Shown piece after piece: positions 30,477 to 38,449 of a DNA stretch of 64,000 nucleotides (position 1 is the first letter of the stretch; each line of letters begins with the position of its first letter). Source of the DNA: Streptomonospora nanhaiensis (GTDB lineage Bacteria; Actinomycetota; Actinomycetes; Streptosporangiales; Streptosporangiaceae); the NCBI RefSeq assembly GCF_013410565.1, contig NZ_JACCFO010000001.1:5828001-5892000 (forward strand). The letters run 5' to 3'. Position numbers and translations under genes: made by a program. The notes below the pieces were generated by a model that worked only from the letters and a program-made list of their open reading frames with translations, was not told where the DNA came from and ran no database searches.

Positions 30477-30773
30477 CTACCCGGAGCGGCGGCGGTAGCG
30501 CTCGGCCAGCTCCGCGAGGTGGGCGGCGAGGTCGGGGGCCGCGACCTCGGGCACCGGCGGCGCGGGCGCCGCGCGGGCCTCGCGCGCCGGGCCCGCGCCG
30601 GCCGGGGAATCGGTTCCCTCGGCGCCGCCGCGGCCGGGCTCGGGCTCGGCGAGGTCGGGGTCGAGCCGCGACACCCGCCAGTCGACGTAGGCGTCCAGCC
30701 AGTCGCGTGGCCTCGGCCGCGGCGCGCCGCGGTTCGTGGGCTGCGGGTCGGGGTGGTCGTCTGCGCAACTCAT
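30477..30773 (-). CDS. Small Pro/Arg/Glu-rich hypothetical protein
   Basis: 98 residues from an ATG at 30773. A short ordered-looking segment (RPRDWLDAYVDWRVSRLDPDLAEPE) and a C-terminal helix (APDLAAHLAELAERYRRR) flank a Pro/Ala-rich linker. No family is recognised. It diverges from cas6. Composition is plausible for a gene but coding status is uncertain. Confidence 0.45.
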   Translation of the reverse strand: MSCADDHPDPQPTNRGAPRPRPRDWLDAYVDWRVSRLDPDLAEPEPGRGGAEGTDSPAGAGPAREARAAPAPPVPEVAAPDLAAHLAELAERYRRRSG

Positions 30774-30956
30774 GGGCTAGCGGGCTCCGTCCTGGTCCGC
30801 CGAGCAGCGTGCTGCCATGGCCCGTCCTCCTGCTCGATCGTGTGCCGACACCTCTCGGACGGCGCCGGTGTCCCTGTCCGAGAGCAATGGATGCTCCGGC
30901 CCGATCCGGACGCGCCCACGACGGCCGAGGCACATCGGCGAAAAGGGGGAGTGACG

Positions 30957-31880
30957 ATGCCACGACGCTGGACGCTGGTCCTGCGCGACCACGCCGACGC
31001 CGCCCGGCCCGTGCGCGCCGTTGACTGTCACGGTCTGTTGAACACCTGGTGGCCGCAGCCCGGACCCGAGCACGGCGCAGCCAAGAAGTGGGCCATGAAC
31101 GGATGGCCGCAGCCCCTGGCCGACCGGCTGTGGGTGTGGTCCCTGACCTGGCTCGACGACGAGCCGCCCGAGACCGATCCCGCCGACCTGGTCGGCCGCG
31201 TCCAGCGCGTCGGCGACCACCTGCTCGAACCGCTCTCGGTCACCGACGTCCACGCGCGCGACTACACCGCGATCCTGACCGAACCGCGCAGGGTCGTACA
31301 CGAGGCCGCCCTGCACACCCTCAGCCCGGTGGTCTCCCTGGCCCGCAACTACGACGGAGAGGACAGCTTCCAGGCGTGGCCCGGCCCGCGGCTGCTGTTC
31401 GGCGTGGTGCACCGCACCGCGTCGGGCCAGCTCAGCGGCAGCGGGGCGGTGGGCGCCGTCGCCCGCTTCGCACCGCGCGACCTCGCCGAGCCCTGGCTGC
31501 GCCGCATTGACGACGTCACCACGCTGCTGCGCCGCGCCCCCGACGAATCCGCGCCCATCCGCGCCACCGAGCACCCCGGCCCGGCCGGGCGCACGGTTCC
31601 CGGGTGGGAGGGCGGCCTGCGGCTGACCCTGCCGCGGGGCACCGACGGCCGGCGCCTGGCCGACTTCGGGGCGCTACTGGAACTCATCGAGCTGACCGGG
31701 GTGGGCAAGTACACCGCGCAGGGATTCGGGGCGCTGCGCGTCGACACCCTCACCACCGGCAACGACGTGGCAGCCGGGCGGCGACGGGGTCCCGCCCGAG
31801 ACCGCCGGCGGCCCCGGCCTCCGCGTCCCACGTACGCGGAGTTTCAGGAACAGGAATTTGACGGGTTGCTGTTCGACTGA
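30957..31880 (+). CDS. cas6: CRISPR pre-crRNA endoribonuclease Cas6
   Basis: 307 residues from ATG 30957 with GGGGGAG upstream. The C-terminal glycine-rich loop ELTGVGKYTAQGFGALRVDTL (about 245-264) is the Cas6 family signature (GxGxxxxxGFG); a His at residue 25 (VDCHGLL) could serve as catalytic base. Cas6 cuts the repeat transcript to give crRNAs with a 5' repeat handle. The charged C-terminal tail ([17 protein letters not shown]) is extra. It stands ahead of the effector genes on the same strand, separated by a small gene and the degenerate repeats. Confidence 0.8.
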   Translation: MPRRWTLVLRDHADAARPVRAVDCHGLLNTWWPQPGPEHGAAKKWAMNGWPQPLADRLWVWSLTWLDDEPPETDPADLVGRVQRVGDHLLEPLSVTDVHARDYTAILTEPRRVVHEAALHTLSPVVSLARNYDGEDSFQAWPGPRLLFGVVHRTASGQLSGSGAVGAVARFAPRDLAEPWLRRIDDVTTLLRRAPDESAPIRATEHPGPAGRTVPGWEGGLRLTLPRGTDGRRLADFGALLELIELTGVGKYTAQGFGALRVDTLTTGNDVAAGRRRGPARDRRRPRPPRPTYAEFQEQEFDGLLFD

Positions 31881-31960
31881 CCTCGGCCGCGGGCGCGGGA
31901 TCCGCAGCATGCGCAGGTCCGCTCGGCCCGCCTCGTCGGCTCGGGATGTGAGAGGGAAGA

Positions 31961-32293
31961 ATGCGTGTTCCGCTGGTCAACCTGACACCGCACGAGGTGA
32001 CGATCTTCGATTCCAATGACCGCGTCGTCGTCCGCTGTCCGGCGGCGGCCAAGCCGGTGCGCGTGGCCGTCGACCGCTGCGAGATCGGCCGCATCGGGGG
32101 CATCCCGGTGTTCTCCGAGGACTACGGCCGGGCGATGCTGCCCGCGCCCGCGAGCGGCGTGTGGTACATCGTGTCGGCCGCCGTGGCCATGGCCCATCCG
32201 GAGCGGACCGACCTGCTGGTGCCGACCGATCTGGTGCGCTCCTCCGACGGCACGATCGTGGGCTGCAAGGCCCTGGGCCGCCGCAGCGCCTGA
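31961..32293 (+). CDS. Small conserved-looking protein (NLTPHEV type), function unknown
   Basis: 110 residues starting MRVPLVNLTPHEVTIFDSND with GAGGGAAGA before the ATG. The opening NLTPHEV and the closing SAAVAMAHPERTDLLVPTDLVRSSDGTIVGCKALGRR resemble small proteins of actinophages and actinomycete accessory regions, from memory of such sequences. No catalytic motif is seen. It sits between cas6 and the repeat array and ends before a strong terminator, so it may be co-transcribed with cas6. Confidence 0.7.
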   Translation: MRVPLVNLTPHEVTIFDSNDRVVVRCPAAAKPVRVAVDRCEIGRIGGIPVFSEDYGRAMLPAPASGVWYIVSAAVAMAHPERTDLLVPTDLVRSSDGTIVGCKALGRRSA

Positions 32294-32464
32294 CCCCGGC
32301 GCCGGCGGAGGCTGCGCCGGCGCCGCCGGGGCGGTGGGCGCGGACCCCGGGCGCTCAGGTGGTGGCGGACACGGGGAGGACGGGAGTGGACCCGGCCCGC
32401 CGCGGCACCGGCCGCGCACCGTCCGCGGGTGCGGCGGTGCTGCGGTGCGGAGACAGGCGCACGC

Positions 32465-32527
32465 GGCAACGGGCGGTTCCGGTCGCGGGGCGGCGAGCGC
32501 CCAGGGACCGGAACCGCCCGTGTTGCC
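32465..32527 (+). terminator. 15-bp perfect hairpin before the repeat array
   Basis: CGGGCGGTTCCGGTC (32470-32484) pairs with GACCGGAACCGCCCG (32506-32520); GGCAA outside the left arm also pairs with TTGCC after a 2-base bulge. It separates the cas6 transcript from the degenerate repeats. Confidence 0.65.
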
Positions 32528-32539
32528 ACAGCCTCGGCC

Positions 32540-32825
32540 GCAGCCATCCCGTCTGCCGGATATGGGCTGGGCGAACACGTTCGCAGGCGAGCCAGATGTT
32601 GGAAAGATTCCGTCTGCCGGGGAGGACCGACCCTGGACGGAGCGCCCATCAACAACTGGCGTTGTTATCCCGTCAACCGGGGATGGACGACGAAAAGGAA
32701 GCCAAGGTCGTACTCTGCGCGGTCGCTGTCCCGTCGGCCGGGGTGGGAAGCCACTTCCCTGATCGACGCGCGGAACATGCGGTGGGTGGGTCTATCCCGT
32801 CTGCCGGGTGGGTCCGCGCTGACCG
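32540..32825. CRISPR. Degenerate CRISPR-like array, five units of ~61 bp period
   Basis: Five imperfect copies of a core close to ATCCCGTCTGCCGGGGATGG occur with the CGTC at 32550, 32611, 32671, 32732 and 32798, giving spacings of 61, 60, 61 and 66. The core is weakly palindromic (CCC...GGG). The period fits a 28-30-nt repeat with about 32-nt spacers, and intervening sequences are unrelated. No two copies are identical, so the array is decayed or very old. From 32826 to 33185 no gene is seen; a further weak match lies at 32919 (two periods on), and the lower-GC stretch 33040-33180 is the likely promoter of the effector operon. Confidence 0.55.
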
Positions 32826-33185
32826 CGGCGACCGGGACCGCCGGTGCCGTGCCCCGGCGGGGCCGGGGCGGATTGGGGAGAACCGGGGCGGTCCGGGGCC
32901 TCGACGTGGTTCCGTGTCCGTCGTGGTGGCACCGCTCCTCCTTCCGGCCGCCGTGGCGGCGGAGGCGCCTGCTGTGGACGGTCCGCACCAGGGGCCGGTG
33001 CGGGGCCTAGCGTGTATGTGCGAGGGGATGTGCCTGCATGAGCGGCTTGGTCGTGGTTCGTAGGGGTGATCACCTCCATCGCATGACTTCTCTCGGACAC
33101 AGGGGTGAAAAGAGTGGTTTCTGGTTGATTGCGGGAATCACTACCGGAAGTGCCGTATCGGCACGCGACAGCGCGAAACGGATCC

Positions 33186-35834
33186 ATGGAGCGGAGACCG
33201 GAGCACAGCCACACCCCCGCCCCCCACGACGGTGGCGGCGGCCCCGACACCCTGGTCGTCCTGGCGGGCACCAGTCCCACGCCCGCGCTGCTGGCGGCGC
33301 TGACCTTCACGCCCCGCCGCCTGGTGCTGGTGCACACCGCCGACACCGCGCGGCGCGCCGCCCGCATCGTGGCCACGGCCCGCCGGCTGTGCCCCCGCAT
33401 CGAGGTCGCCCGCCGCTTCGACATCGGTGACGACGCCTTCGACTTCCACGCGGTCGGGGCGCGCTTCACCGCGCTCGCGGCCGACCTCCAACGCGACTGG
33501 CGGCTGTGCTACACCGGCGGCACCAAGGTCATGAGCACCCACGCGGTGCTGCGCCACGTCGAGCGCTTCCCCGACCGCCACCGCTGGCGCAGCTACCTCG
33601 ACGCCACGTCGGAGACCCTGCGGTTCACCGACGGCTCCTTCCACCCCGGCGGCATCGACAGCGGCGCGCTGACCGTCGACGCGCTGGCGGCGGTCCACGG
33701 CGTCGACCTGCGGCCCGGCGACCAGGCGGCGGCGCAGGAGGCGTGGCTGCGGCGCGGGCGCGCCGCCGACCTCGGCAGCGGCGACATGGCCGAGGCCCGG
33801 GTGCTGGCACTGTTCCGCCGCCGGCTCGCCGGCGTGCCCGGCGCCGAGGTGCTGGGCAACCGCGTCATGCCCGACCCCCGCGCCCCGCACGCCTCCATCG
33901 GCGACTTCGACCTCATCGTGCGCTACCGGCACCGGGTGCTGTGCGTCGAGGTCAAGCGCGACCCCTCGCACATCCTCGACGCCGCCGGCTGGACCCTCAC
34001 CAAGGCCCAGCGGGCCTTCGGCGGCGCGGCCCGGGTGCTGTTCGTCCACGAGGGCGGCAAGGGCGACTGCTCGGTCGAGCACCTCGCGGCCTACGACCCC
34101 GAACTCAGCGGGGCACCCCTGCACGTCCGCAGCCTCGGCGAGCTGGCCCGCGACTTCCCCTCGGCCCAGCACGTCATCGACGGCTTCTTCCCCGCCGCGC
34201 CGCCCCGCCCGGCCGCCCCGGCGCCGCCCGACCCGGCGGCCCTCCACCTCCCGCCCCCCGCCGCCCCGCCCCCGGCGTCCTGCCCCGCCGCGCCCGGACC
34301 GGCGCGGCCCGCCGGGCCCGGCGGCGACACCGCCGCGCCTTCCGCCGCCGAACCGACCGGCGGGGGCCGCCCCGCGCGCGGCCCCGCCGCCGCCGACCCC
34401 GCGCCGCGCGCCTCCGCCGTCACGGCCCGCGTCGCCGCCCGCCCCGCGTCCGCCCGCGACCGCACCCCCGCCCACGGCCTCCCCAGCCTGTCCCGCCCCG
34501 CGCGCTGCGCCCCCGTCCCCGACCGCCCCGCCCCCGACCGCCCCCAGCGGCCCCCCACCGCCCCGCCCGCGGCCCCCGCCCCCTGCGCCGACACCCCGCC
34601 GCCGTCCCCCCGCGCCCCGGCGGCCGGACCGGAGCGCGGCGCCGCCCCCGCGTCCGGCGACCCCGCCGACACCGCGCCGCCCGGCGACGGCCCCGCCCCG
34701 GCGCCGCGCCCGCTGCTGATCATGGGGCTGGGCGGCAGCCGGCTGTCGGTCCTCGCCGCCGTGCGCGCCTGCCTGCCCGCCCGTGCCGTGCTGCTGTTCA
34801 CCCGGCAGAGCGAGAAGGAGCTGTCCGCCCTCGACTCCGCCGTGCGGCGGGCCCTGTTCGCCGCCGAGGACCCCGACTCCTTCCGCTCGGTCAACCGGCG
34901 CCGGCTCGCCGCCCGGCTGCGCCGCGACGGCTACCCCGACCGCGTGAAGTTCGCCGAGGCCGCCGTCGACTCCGCCGACGTGGCCGACGTCGCCGCCCGC
35001 GCCCGCGCCAAGATCGACCAGTACCGCCCCGCCCGCGCCCCCGTCGTGGCCGACATCACCACCGGCACCAAGGCCATGAGCATCGGCCTGGCCCTGGCCG
35101 CCCACGAGCGCGGCGGCTGCATCACCTACGTCTCGCCCCTCACCCGCGAGGTCTACTGCCGCACCCACGGACCGGTGGGCCGCCACAGCCCGGCGGCCGT
35201 GGAGTGGCGGCTGCTGCTGCGCGGCTACCGCTTCCTCTCGGGCACCCTCGCCGAGGCCATCGCCCCCGACATCGCCGCCCGCCAGGTCGACGCCCCCCTC
35301 ATCGACGCCGCCGCCGCCGAGGTCCGCGCCCTCGCGGCCGGCCACGAGGTCGCCGCCTGGGTCGACGAGACCGTCACCGCCGGCGCGCCCCCGCTGCCGC
35401 AGTACTCCGCGCCGCAGCGCCCCACCGTCGTCCTCACCGTGGCCGACCGCGCCCTGGGCCTCAGCGCGCCGCGCCGCACCCGGCTGCGCTACTTCACCTC
35501 CGGCGGCGCCCACCAGGAGCAGGACGTCGGCGCCGGGGGGTGGGCCCACGACGTGTTCGCCTCGGCCGCGCTCCTCAACGTCCGCTGCGGCACCGCCGGC
35601 ACCACCCTCGCCCTGCACCGCCCCGGCGACGGCGACCCCCGGCGTGCCCTCGACCTCATCGACTGGTTCTCCTGGTGGCGCGGCACCGGCCACGACGCCG
35701 ACGACACCGCCCCCCCGGCCGACCGGATCACCGGCCACGAGGACACCCGGCGTCCGAGAGTGGTATCCGCGGACCCCGGGACCCCGCGCCTCCGCGCGGC
35801 CCTGGCCGCCCACCTGTCCGCCCTCCGGCTCTGA
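33186..35834 (+). CDS. Tandem-CARF nuclease effector (Can1/Card1-like) with long linker
   Basis: 882 residues from ATG 33186. Half 1: a CARF-type Rossmann domain (LVVLAGTSPTPALLAAL, then YTGGTKVM with T110-K114), then a PD-(D/E)XK nuclease-like segment with Asp240/Asp242 (GDFDLIV) and Glu255-Val-Lys257 (CVEVKRD). Residues about 335-510 are an almost pure Pro/Ala/Gly linker. Half 2: a second CARF domain (LLIMGLGGSRLSVL; TTGTKAM at 625-631) followed by about 190 residues in which I see no nuclease motif. Known relatives are Can1 (two CARFs plus nuclease domains in one chain) and Card1/Can2 (one CARF plus nuclease). They are activated by cyclic tetra-adenylate from Cas10. The next gene is cas10. 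Confidence 0.78.
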   Translation: MERRPEHSHTPAPHDGGGGPDTLVVLAGTSPTPALLAALTFTPRRLVLVHTADTARRAARIVATARRLCPRIEVARRFDIGDDAFDFHAVGARFTALAADLQRDWRLCYTGGTKVMSTHAVLRHVERFPDRHRWRSYLDATSETLRFTDGSFHPGGIDSGALTVDALAAVHGVDLRPGDQAAAQEAWLRRGRAADLGSGDMAEARVLALFRRRLAGVPGAEVLGNRVMPDPRAPHASIGDFDLIVRYRHRVLCVEVKRDPSHILDAAGWTLTKAQRAFGGAARVLFVHEGGKGDCSVEHLAAYDPELSGAPLHVRSLGELARDFPSAQHVIDGFFPAAPPRPAAPAPPDPAALHLPPPAAPPPASCPAAPGPARPAGPGGDTAAPSAAEPTGGGRPARGPAAADPAPRASAVTARVAARPASARDRTPAHGLPSLSRPARCAPVPDRPAPDRPQRPPTAPPAAPAPCADTPPPSPRAPAAGPERGAAPASGDPADTAPPGDGPAPAPRPLLIMGLGGSRLSVLAAVRACLPARAVLLFTRQSEKELSALDSAVRRALFAAEDPDSFRSVNRRRLAARLRRDGYPDRVKFAEAAVDSADVADVAARARAKIDQYRPARAPVVADITTGTKAMSIGLALAAHERGGCITYVSPLTREVYCRTHGPVGRHSPAAVEWRLLLRGYRFLSGTLAEAIAPDIAARQVDAPLIDAAAAEVRALAAGHEVAAWVDETVTAGAPPLPQYSAPQRPTVVLTVADRALGLSAPRRTRLRYFTSGGAHQEQDVGAGGWAHDVFASAALLNVRCGTAGTTLALHRPGDGDPRRALDLIDWFSWWRGTGHDADDTAPPADRITGHEDTRRPRVVSADPGTPRLRAALAAHLSALRL

Positions 35835-35852
35835 ACCCGCAGGAGACCACAC

Positions 35853-37613
35853 ATGACCACCGCCGGCCCCGCCTCCCAGGCCGCCCCGCCGCCGGCGGCG
35901 GCTTGGCAGCGCCCGGCCGCCGGCGTGGTCGTGGGCGTCGACCTCGCGGGCATCCAGCGGTTCGTCTACGAGGGCCGGCGGCTGCTCGACGCCATCGGCC
36001 GCGCCACCCTCGTGGCCGACCTCACCGACCCCGCCGGGCCCCACCTGGCGCCGCTGCTGCGCGACCTCCCGGCCGACTCCCGCGCCGTGCTGCGCGACGC
36101 CGGCGGCGCGCTCTACATCGCCTTCACCGACCCCCTCCGCGCCGCCGACCACGCCCGCGCCTTCACCGGCCGCTACACCCGCCGCCTGCGCGACCTCTCC
36201 GACCAGCTCAACCCGATCGTCACGCACGTGGCCTACGGCGCATCCGGCGCCGGCCCCGCCACCCAGGCCGAGGCGCTGCGGCTGCTGCCCTCGGCGCTGC
36301 AGGCCGCCCGCGCGGTGCCCGCGCCCGGCCACCTGCCCGCGCTGGGGCTGGGCGTCACCGCCGCCTGCGACGTCACCGGGCGCCCCGCCGAACTGCTCGA
36401 CCACACCCGCGACCGCGGGCCCGTGCGCGAACGCGCGGCGCGCGACATCGTCACCGCCCGGGTGCGCGCCCGCCAGTGGCACGACACCAACAGCCGCACC
36501 TGGCTGCGCGGCCTGGCGCCCCCGCCCGGGGCCGACCGCCTCGAACTCCCCACCGACGTCGACCACCTCGGCCGCGAGATCGGCGACCTCAGCCGCCTGG
36601 CGGTCATCCACCTCGACTTCAACGGCCTGGGCGACCTCCTCAAGCGCTACCACGCCGCCCTCGACGCGGCCGGCGCCGACGTCGTGGCGCACATGCGCAC
36701 CGTCTCCGCCGACATCGCCCGGCTCACCGAGGGCCTGGCCCAGGCGGTCATCCGCGCGGTGGCCGGCGCCATCGGCACCGACCCCGACTCCGGCGAACCC
36801 GCCATCCTCGGGCACGGCGCGGGCGGGCGGCTGCGCCCGCGCGCGGTGCGCGGCGCCGTCCACGTGCCGGTGCGCCCGGTGGTGGTGGCCGGCGACGACC
36901 TCACGGTCATCTGCGACGCCCGCCTGGCCTGGAGCGTCACCCGCTTCGCCCTCGACTGGCTCGACACCGACCCCGCCCTGGTCCCCGCCGGCGACCCCCG
37001 CGCCGCCATGGCCGCCCGCGCCGGCGAACCCCCCTGGACCCGGCGGCTCGGCGCCGGCGGCCGCACCACGGGCGTGCCCTCGGCGGGCATCGGGATCGCC
37101 GTGCAGCCCGTGGGCGCCCCGCTGTCGGTGGGCTACGACATCTGCGCCGCCCTGTGCGACACCGCCAAGGAGCACCGCAAGGCCGCCGCGCACCGGATGC
37201 ACGACCACGTGGTGGCCTGGTCCCACGTCTTCGACGACCCCGGCCGGGTGGTGGCGCGGCTGCACGAGGACCGCGCCGGCGGCTCCGGGCGCACCGCCCT
37301 GCCCATGTCCGGCTCCGACTTCCGCGCGTTCCTGCGCGGCTACCTCGACCCCGGGTCGGCGGGCAGCCTGCGGTCGGCGCCCATGGCGGGCCAGCGCTCC
37401 TGGCTGCTGTCGCGGCTGGCCCCGCTGCTGCAGGACGGCCGCGACCCCGCGCCCGAACTCGACCGCCGCCGCGACCTCGGCCTGCCGGTCCGGCTGCCCG
37501 AACCCTTCGACCGCGGCCGCCTGCTCGACGCCATCGCCCTGCTCGACCTCCACCTGGACGTCCCGCTGGCCCACCGCCCGCCGCCCCCGCGCGAGGAACC
37601 CTCCCGCCCATGA
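35853..37613 (+). CDS. cas10: Cas10-family large subunit, HD-less, AGDD palm
   Basis: 586 residues starting 18 bp after the CARF gene, with CAGGAGA before the ATG. GVDLAGIQRFVYE (28-40) is the first palm-region signature; HLDFNGLGDLLKRYHAAL (Asp255) the second; VVVAGDDLTVIC carries the cyclase motif as Ala346-Gly-Asp348-Asp349 instead of GGDD, both metal-binding Asp being kept. No N-terminal HD nuclease domain and no obvious Zn ribbon are present, so the protein is much shorter than Csm1/Cmr2. It should polymerise ATP into cyclic oligoadenylate when target RNA is bound; the first-Gly change may tune this. Confidence 0.82.
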   Translation: MTTAGPASQAAPPPAAAWQRPAAGVVVGVDLAGIQRFVYEGRRLLDAIGRATLVADLTDPAGPHLAPLLRDLPADSRAVLRDAGGALYIAFTDPLRAADHARAFTGRYTRRLRDLSDQLNPIVTHVAYGASGAGPATQAEALRLLPSALQAARAVPAPGHLPALGLGVTAACDVTGRPAELLDHTRDRGPVRERAARDIVTARVRARQWHDTNSRTWLRGLAPPPGADRLELPTDVDHLGREIGDLSRLAVIHLDFNGLGDLLKRYHAALDAAGADVVAHMRTVSADIARLTEGLAQAVIRAVAGAIGTDPDSGEPAILGHGAGGRLRPRAVRGAVHVPVRPVVVAGDDLTVICDARLAWSVTRFALDWLDTDPALVPAGDPRAAMAARAGEPPWTRRLGAGGRTTGVPSAGIGIAVQPVGAPLSVGYDICAALCDTAKEHRKAAAHRMHDHVVAWSHVFDDPGRVVARLHEDRAGGSGRTALPMSGSDFRAFLRGYLDPGSAGSLRSAPMAGQRSWLLSRLAPLLQDGRDPAPELDRRRDLGLPVRLPEPFDRGRLLDAIALLDLHLDVPLAHRPPPPREEPSRP

Positions 37614-37732
37614 CCCCATTCCACGCACCCGTCTCCCGGCCGCCGGCCACCCCCGCCCCGGGCGGTCCCGGCCTGCCCGCCGACCGGCCCCCGGCCGCCG
37701 CCGGCGCCCGGAGCCGAGGCGGGAGGCCACCG

Positions 37733-38449
37733 GTGAACGGCGCGGAGGAGCGCTCCGACCTGCCCTCGGTGCTGGTGGTCGACCTCGCCGCGCCGGCCAT
37801 CTTCGCCGGCACCAGCGCCGCCGGCACCGCCGCCGACGCCGACGTCGTCACCGACGCCCACGGCCTGCCCTACCTGCCCCGGCACCGCATCGCCGCGCGG
37901 CTGCGCGACGCCGCCGTCACCGCCGTCCGGGCCGACCCCGACCTCCTGCCCGCCGCGCACGCGCTGTTCGGGGCCTCCCGCGAGCACGGTCCCGGCCGCA
38001 TCCTGCGCGTCTCCCACGCCCTGCCGCCCCACTCCGTGCGGGCCGCCGTCGCCTGGGCGGTGGAGCAGCGGCGCGGCCTCGACGGCGGGGCCGCCACCCT
38101 GGTGCGGGCCGTGACCGACGCCTTCACCTCCGTCGAGAGCGGGGTGGAGATCGACGCCGACGGCGCAGCCGCCGAGGCGCGGCTGCGCACCGTCCGCGTC
38201 GTCGACCCCGGCCTGCGCCTCACCGCCGCGCTGCGCTGGACCCGCCGCCCCGACCCCGCCGAACTCCGCTGCCTGGCGCGGGCCGCCCTCGCGTTCACCC
38301 AGGCCGGGCTGAAGGCCAACCGGGGGCGCGGGCGGCTCGACGCCCGCCTCGCCGCCGAGCCCGACCCCGATCCCGACACCGCCCACGCCGCCACCCTGAC
38401 CTGGGCGGGGCTGGCCCCGGGCCCCGGTGTCCGAGAAGGAGAGGTGTGA
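37733..38449 (+). CDS. Cas7-group RAMP protein (Csm3-like)
   Basis: 238 residues from a GTG at 37733, preferred because GGGAGG lies 6 bases upstream. An ATG at 37610 overlapping the cas10 stop is in frame and would add a Pro-rich 41-residue leader. RAMP features: LPYLPRHRIAARLRDAAV (the usual binding-loop region), FTSVESGVEIDADGAAAEARLRTVRVV, and the glycine-rich GLKANRGRGRLDARL near the end. Such subunits form the crRNA-binding backbone and cut target RNA at 6-nt steps. It overlaps csx10 by 4 bp. Confidence 0.7.
   Translation: MNGAEERSDLPSVLVVDLAAPAIFAGTSAAGTAADADVVTDAHGLPYLPRHRIAARLRDAAVTAVRADPDLLPAAHALFGASREHGPGRILRVSHALPPHSVRAAVAWAVEQRRGLDGGAATLVRAVTDAFTSVESGVEIDADGAAAEARLRTVRVVDPGLRLTAALRWTRRPDPAELRCLARAALAFTQAGLKANRGRGRLDARLAAEPDPDPDTAHAATLTWAGLAPGPGVREGEV

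Noticed and set aside
33141-37730. A 1529-residue minus-strand open frame opposite the CARF effector and cas10.
   Set aside because: It is an antisense artefact: Gly/Ala/Val-rich low complexity with no domain, while the plus strand carries clear motifs throughout.
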